Assembly (NCBI RefSeq): GCF_013375155.1
Contig: NZ_JABXOF010000014.1
Coordinates: 55,749 to 119,748 of the forward strand
Direction: 5' to 3'
Source: Serratia ureilytica
GTDB lineage: Bacteria; Pseudomonadota; Gammaproteobacteria; Enterobacterales; Enterobacteriaceae
Length of the DNA: 64,000 nucleotides
The stretch's first letter is position 1. The number at the start of each line of letters is the position of its first letter. Under the pieces are notes generated by a model. The model had not been told where the DNA came from. It made no database searches and worked only from the letters and a program-made list of their open reading frames with translations. The position numbers and the translations under genes were made by a program. Shown piece after piece: positions 61,112 to 64,000 of this stretch.

Positions 61112-62983
61112 ATGACAATTACAAAAAATACGCTGCTGGCGGTGGTCTCTTCCGTCACGGCTTTTTCTGGATGGGCGCAAGACAACACCACAGCCACGAA
61201 TGGCGATAACCTGGTGGTTACCGCCAACCGTTTCCCGCAGCCGGTTTCTTCCGTGCTGGCGCCGACCACCATCGTCACCCGCAACGATATCGATCGCTGG
61301 CAGGCCAAGAGCCTGACCGACGTGATGCGCCGTTTGCCGGGCGTGGACGTTGGCCAAAACGGCGGGTTGGGGCAAAAGAGCTCGCTGTTTATTCGCGGCA
61401 CCAACTCCAGCCACGTGCTGGTGCTAATTGACGGCATTCGCCTTAATCAGGCGGGCGTCAGCGGCTCTTCTGACCTTAGCCAAATCCCGATTTCGTTGGT
61501 GCAGAAAGTCGAATACATCCGCGGCCCGCGCTCGGCGGTATACGGTTCCGACGCCATCGGCGGCGTAGTCAACATTATTACCACGCGTGAAAAGAACGGC
61601 ACCACGCTGGCTGCCGGCGTCGGCTCCAACGGCTATCAATCCTATGACGCGTCGACCCAACAGCAGTTGGGCGACAGCACCGTGGCGACGGTGGCGGGTG
61701 ACTACACCTACACCAAAGGGTATGACGTGGTGGCCTACGGCAGCACCGGCATGCAAAGCCAGCAGGATCGCGATGGCTTTATGAGTAAGTCGCTGTATGG
61801 TGCGCTTGAGCACCAGTTCAGCGAATCGGTCAGCGGTTTTGTGCGCGGGTATGGTTACGACAACCGCACGGCGTATGATAGTTATTATTCCTCACCGACC
61901 AGCCCTCTGCTGGATACGCGCAAACTGTATAGCCAAACCTGGGATACCGGATTGCGCTATAAAGAAGGCATTTACGCAACACAAGTGATTGGCAGCTACA
62001 GCCATAGCAAGGATTACGATTACGATCCTCGCCTCGGCATGCATGACAGCTCGGCCAGCCTGGTGGATTCCGAACAGTACAACCTGCAGTGGGGCAATAC
62101 GCTGCAGGTTGGACAGGGTACCGTAAGCTCTGGCGTCGACTGGCAGCAACAGAAAATCAAACCGGATTCCACCACCGTGAAGGGTGAAAAAAGCCAACGT
62201 GATGCAGGCATCTATCTGACTGCGCAGCAACTGGTTGGCCCGGTAACGTTGGAAGGTGCGGTTCGAGGTGACGATCATTCCGAGTTTGGCTGGCATGGCA
62301 CCTGGCAAACCAGCGCGGCCTGGGAATTCGTCGAGGGATACCGTTTTATCGCATCGTATGGCACGGCGTTCAAAGCACCGAATATGAGCCAGCTATACGG
62401 CAACTTCGGTAACAACACCGATCTGAAACCGGAAGAAAGCAAGCAGTGGGAAGGTGGCTTTGAAGGGCTGACCGGCCCGGTGACCTGGCGCATCTCCGGT
62501 TATCGCAACGACATCGACAATTTGATCGATTCCACGGGGGAAACCAACTACGTCTATTACAACGTGGGTAAGGCGACCATCAAAGGGATTGAAGCTACGG
62601 CCTCGTTTGATACCGGCCCGTTGACGCATCAGATTGGTTATGACTATGTCGATCCTCGCAACGCCAAGACCAATGAAGTGCTGCTGCGGCGCGCCAAGCA
62701 GCAGGTGAAATATGAGCTGGACTGGCAGCTGTATGACTTTGACTGGGCGGTGACTTATCAATATCTGGGTCAACGTTATGACAAGGATTACAGTACCTAT
62801 CCGGAACAAAGCGTTAAACTTGGCGGCGTGAGCCTGTGGGATCTCGCAGTTTCGTATCCGGTCACATCTCATCTGACAGTTCGTGGTAGAATTGCCAACC
62901 TGTTTGATAAAGATTATGAGACGGCCTATGGCTACGCTACTCCAGGAAGAGAATACTACCTCACTGGAAGCTATACCTTCTAA
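61112..62983 (+). CDS. btuB: TonB-dependent vitamin B12 outer-membrane receptor
   Basis: Outer-membrane beta-barrel importing cobalamins with TonB energy. 623 residues: signal peptide ending SGWA-Q, TonB box in [10 protein letters not shown], plug domain with [11 protein letters not shown] and [20 protein letters not shown], then the 22-strand barrel ending in the C-terminal Phe of [15 protein letters not shown] 61112 chosen over a TTG five codons earlier. Controlled by the upstream riboswitch; its 3' end overlaps murI by 56 bases. Confidence 0.97.
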   Translation: MTITKNTLLAVVSSVTAFSGWAQDNTTATNGDNLVVTANRFPQPVSSVLAPTTIVTRNDIDRWQAKSLTDVMRRLPGVDVGQNGGLGQKSSLFIRGTNSSHVLVLIDGIRLNQAGVSGSSDLSQIPISLVQKVEYIRGPRSAVYGSDAIGGVVNIITTREKNGTTLAAGVGSNGYQSYDASTQQQLGDSTVATVAGDYTYTKGYDVVAYGSTGMQSQQDRDGFMSKSLYGALEHQFSESVSGFVRGYGYDNRTAYDSYYSSPTSPLLDTRKLYSQTWDTGLRYKEGIYATQVIGSYSHSKDYDYDPRLGMHDSSASLVDSEQYNLQWGNTLQVGQGTVSSGVDWQQQKIKPDSTTVKGEKSQRDAGIYLTAQQLVGPVTLEGAVRGDDHSEFGWHGTWQTSAAWEFVEGYRFIASYGTAFKAPNMSQLYGNFGNNTDLKPEESKQWEGGFEGLTGPVTWRISGYRNDIDNLIDSTGETNYVYYNVGKATIKGIEATASFDTGPLTHQIGYDYVDPRNAKTNEVLLRRAKQQVKYELDWQLYDFDWAVTYQYLGQRYDKDYSTYPEQSVKLGGVSLWDLAVSYPVTSHLTVRGRIANLFDKDYETAYGYATPGREYYLTGSYTF

Positions 62984-63791
62984 CAGCACCGCCACACCTC
63001 GCCCGACGGTGCTGGTTTTCGATTCCGGCGTCGGCGGGCTGTCGGTGTATCAGGAGATTCGGCAGTTGCTGCCGGATCTCCACTATATATACGCGTTCGA
63101 CAACGTGGCGTTCCCCTACGGCGAGAAGTCCGAAGAGTTTATCGTTGAGCGCGTGCTGGAGATTGTCGGCGCGGTGCAGCAACGTCATCCTCTGGCGATT
63201 GTCGTCATCGCCTGCAACACCGCCAGCACGGTCTCCTTGCCGGCCCTGCGCGAGCGTTTCAGTTTCCCTGTCGTGGGCGTGGTGCCCGCCATCAAACCGG
63301 CGGCCCGTCTTACCGTTAACGGCATTGTCGGCCTGTTGGCGACCCGCGGCACCGTACAGCGCAGCTACACCCACGAACTGATTTCCCGTTTCGCCACCGA
63401 CTGCAAGATTGAACTGCTGGGCTCTTCAGAACTGGTGGAGCTAGCGGAAGCCAAGCTGCATGGCGAAGCCGTGCCGCTACCGGTGCTGAAGAAGATCCTG
63501 CATCCGTGGCTGAGCATGCGCGAGCCGCCGGATACCGTCGTGCTGGGCTGCACCCATTTCCCTCTATTAGCTGAAGAGCTGATGCAAGTGTTGCCGGAAG
63601 GCACCCGATTGGTGGATTCCGGCGCGGCGATTGCCCGTCGCACCGCCTGGCTCATCTCTACGCAGGAAAACCTGGTCTCGAGCCAGGAAGAGAATCTGGC
63701 GTATTGCATGGCGTTAAATGAAGATACTGACGCTTTATTGCCCGTTTTGCAGGGCTATGGCTTTAAATCGTTGAAAAAACTGCCGCTTTAA
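62928..63791 (+). CDS. murI: Glutamate racemase
   Basis: Provides D-glutamate for peptidoglycan. 287 residues with both catalytic cysteines: [13 protein letters not shown] and [10 protein letters not shown]. The N-terminal extension [20 protein letters not shown] is the gammaproteobacterial type needed for activation by UDP-MurNAc-Ala. The start lies inside btuB (56-base overlap), an arrangement known from E. coli. [15 protein letters not shown] is the family signature. Confidence 0.97.
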   Translation: MATLLQEENTTSLEAIPSNSTATPRPTVLVFDSGVGGLSVYQEIRQLLPDLHYIYAFDNVAFPYGEKSEEFIVERVLEIVGAVQQRHPLAIVVIACNTASTVSLPALRERFSFPVVGVVPAIKPAARLTVNGIVGLLATRGTVQRSYTHELISRFATDCKIELLGSSELVELAEAKLHGEAVPLPVLKKILHPWLSMREPPDTVVLGCTHFPLLAEELMQVLPEGTRLVDSGAAIARRTAWLISTQENLVSSQEENLAYCMALNEDTDALLPVLQGYGFKSLKKLPL

Positions 63792-63818
63792 CGGTGTTTT
63801 GGTTAAACATTCAACGGT

Positions 63819-63879
63819 CAGAAAAAATATTGAAAATAGGGGTTGCGGCCCGCCGAGAACTCCCTATAATGCGCCTCCA
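63819..63879 (+). promoter_or_regulatory. rRNA operon promoter P1 with UP element
   Basis: -35 TTGCGG (63843-63848), 16-base spacer, -10 TATAAT (63865-63870), GC-rich discriminator GCGCCTCC, and an AT-rich UP element (63820-63838, GAAAAAATATTGAAAATA). This is the standard rrn P1 layout; the region follows murI as rrnB does in E. coli. Confidence 0.92.
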
Positions 63880-63939
63880 CTGACCGGGAACAACGACTGA
63901 CAAGCCGCCGGGTCAGCGAGAAGAAAGCGAAATAAACGC

Positions 63940-63967
63940 TTGACTCTCCGGGTGAAAAGCGTAATAT
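63940..63967 (+). promoter_or_regulatory. rRNA operon promoter P2
   Basis: -35 TTGACT (63940-63945), 16-base spacer, -10 TAATAT (63962-63967), about 97 bases downstream of P1, as in enterobacterial rrn operons. The 16S gene must start beyond the window. Confidence 0.88.
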
Positions 63968-64000
63968 ACGCAGCCCGCGCCGATGAGTTTCTCGGCACTG

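Noticed and set aside
63972..64000. Start of 16S rRNA at the window end
   Set aside because: Only promoter and early leader sequence is present; the mature 16S 5' end motif is not reached.

Overview
The window is GC-rich chromosomal DNA from an enterobacterium. Every recognised protein is a close relative of an Escherichia coli core-genome protein. Gene content and order, an argCBGH cluster containing argG, and the high G+C all point to Serratia, most likely close to S. marcescens; this is inference from gene content and recalled homologues, since no database search could be run. I found no phage, insertion sequence, CRISPR array or tRNA gene.

Layout. 1-9.2 kb: end of the LPS inner-core cluster (waaC partial, waaF, hldD), divergent threonine-degradation operon kbl-tdh, then yibQ-envC-gpmI on the minus strand. 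9.4-12.7 kb: yibN-grxC-secB-gpsA-cysE. 12.7-14.8 kb: a small patch with a DUF3313 lipoprotein and a CHAD-domain protein, then trmL. 14.8-18.6 kb: cpxRA divergent from cpxP, with a CpxR box between them and a CpxQ-type sRNA at the cpxP 3' end, then fieF. 18.7-24.5 kb: pfkA, sbp, tpiA, yiiQ, a DUF805 gene, and fpr paired with a cysteine-bearing HTH regulator. 24.8-29.7 kb: emrD facing the glpFKX operon. 30.2-39.4 kb: zapB, rraA, menA, hslVU (with a sigma32-type promoter), ftsN, cytR, priA, rpmE, metJ. 39.7-53.3 kb: metBL, metF, ppc, argE divergent from argCBGH. 53.6-63.8 kb: a peroxide and redox zone (Lpd-like flavoprotein, peroxiredoxin-glutaredoxin hybrid, oxyR, sthA), then fabR-yijD, trmA, a cobalamin riboswitch, btuB and murI. 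The last 200 bases hold tandem promoters of an rRNA operon whose 16S gene lies beyond the window.

How the genes work together. Several complete regulatory circuits can be read: MetJ with met boxes at metB and metF; ArgR-type boxes between argE and argC; CpxAR with CpxP and CpxQ; a GlpR-like operator upstream of glpF; a Cra-like site at pfkA; B12 control of btuB; and OxyR next to a glutathione-dependent peroxidase.

I see no convincing wholly new system. The parts most worth following up are the fpr-linked putative Fe-S regulator, the OxyR/peroxiredoxin-glutaredoxin/Lpd-like locus where E. coli has oxyS, a cluster of four hairpins between emrD and glpX, a long hairpin in the gpmI leader, and a C8 tract inside the hslVU heat-shock promoter.
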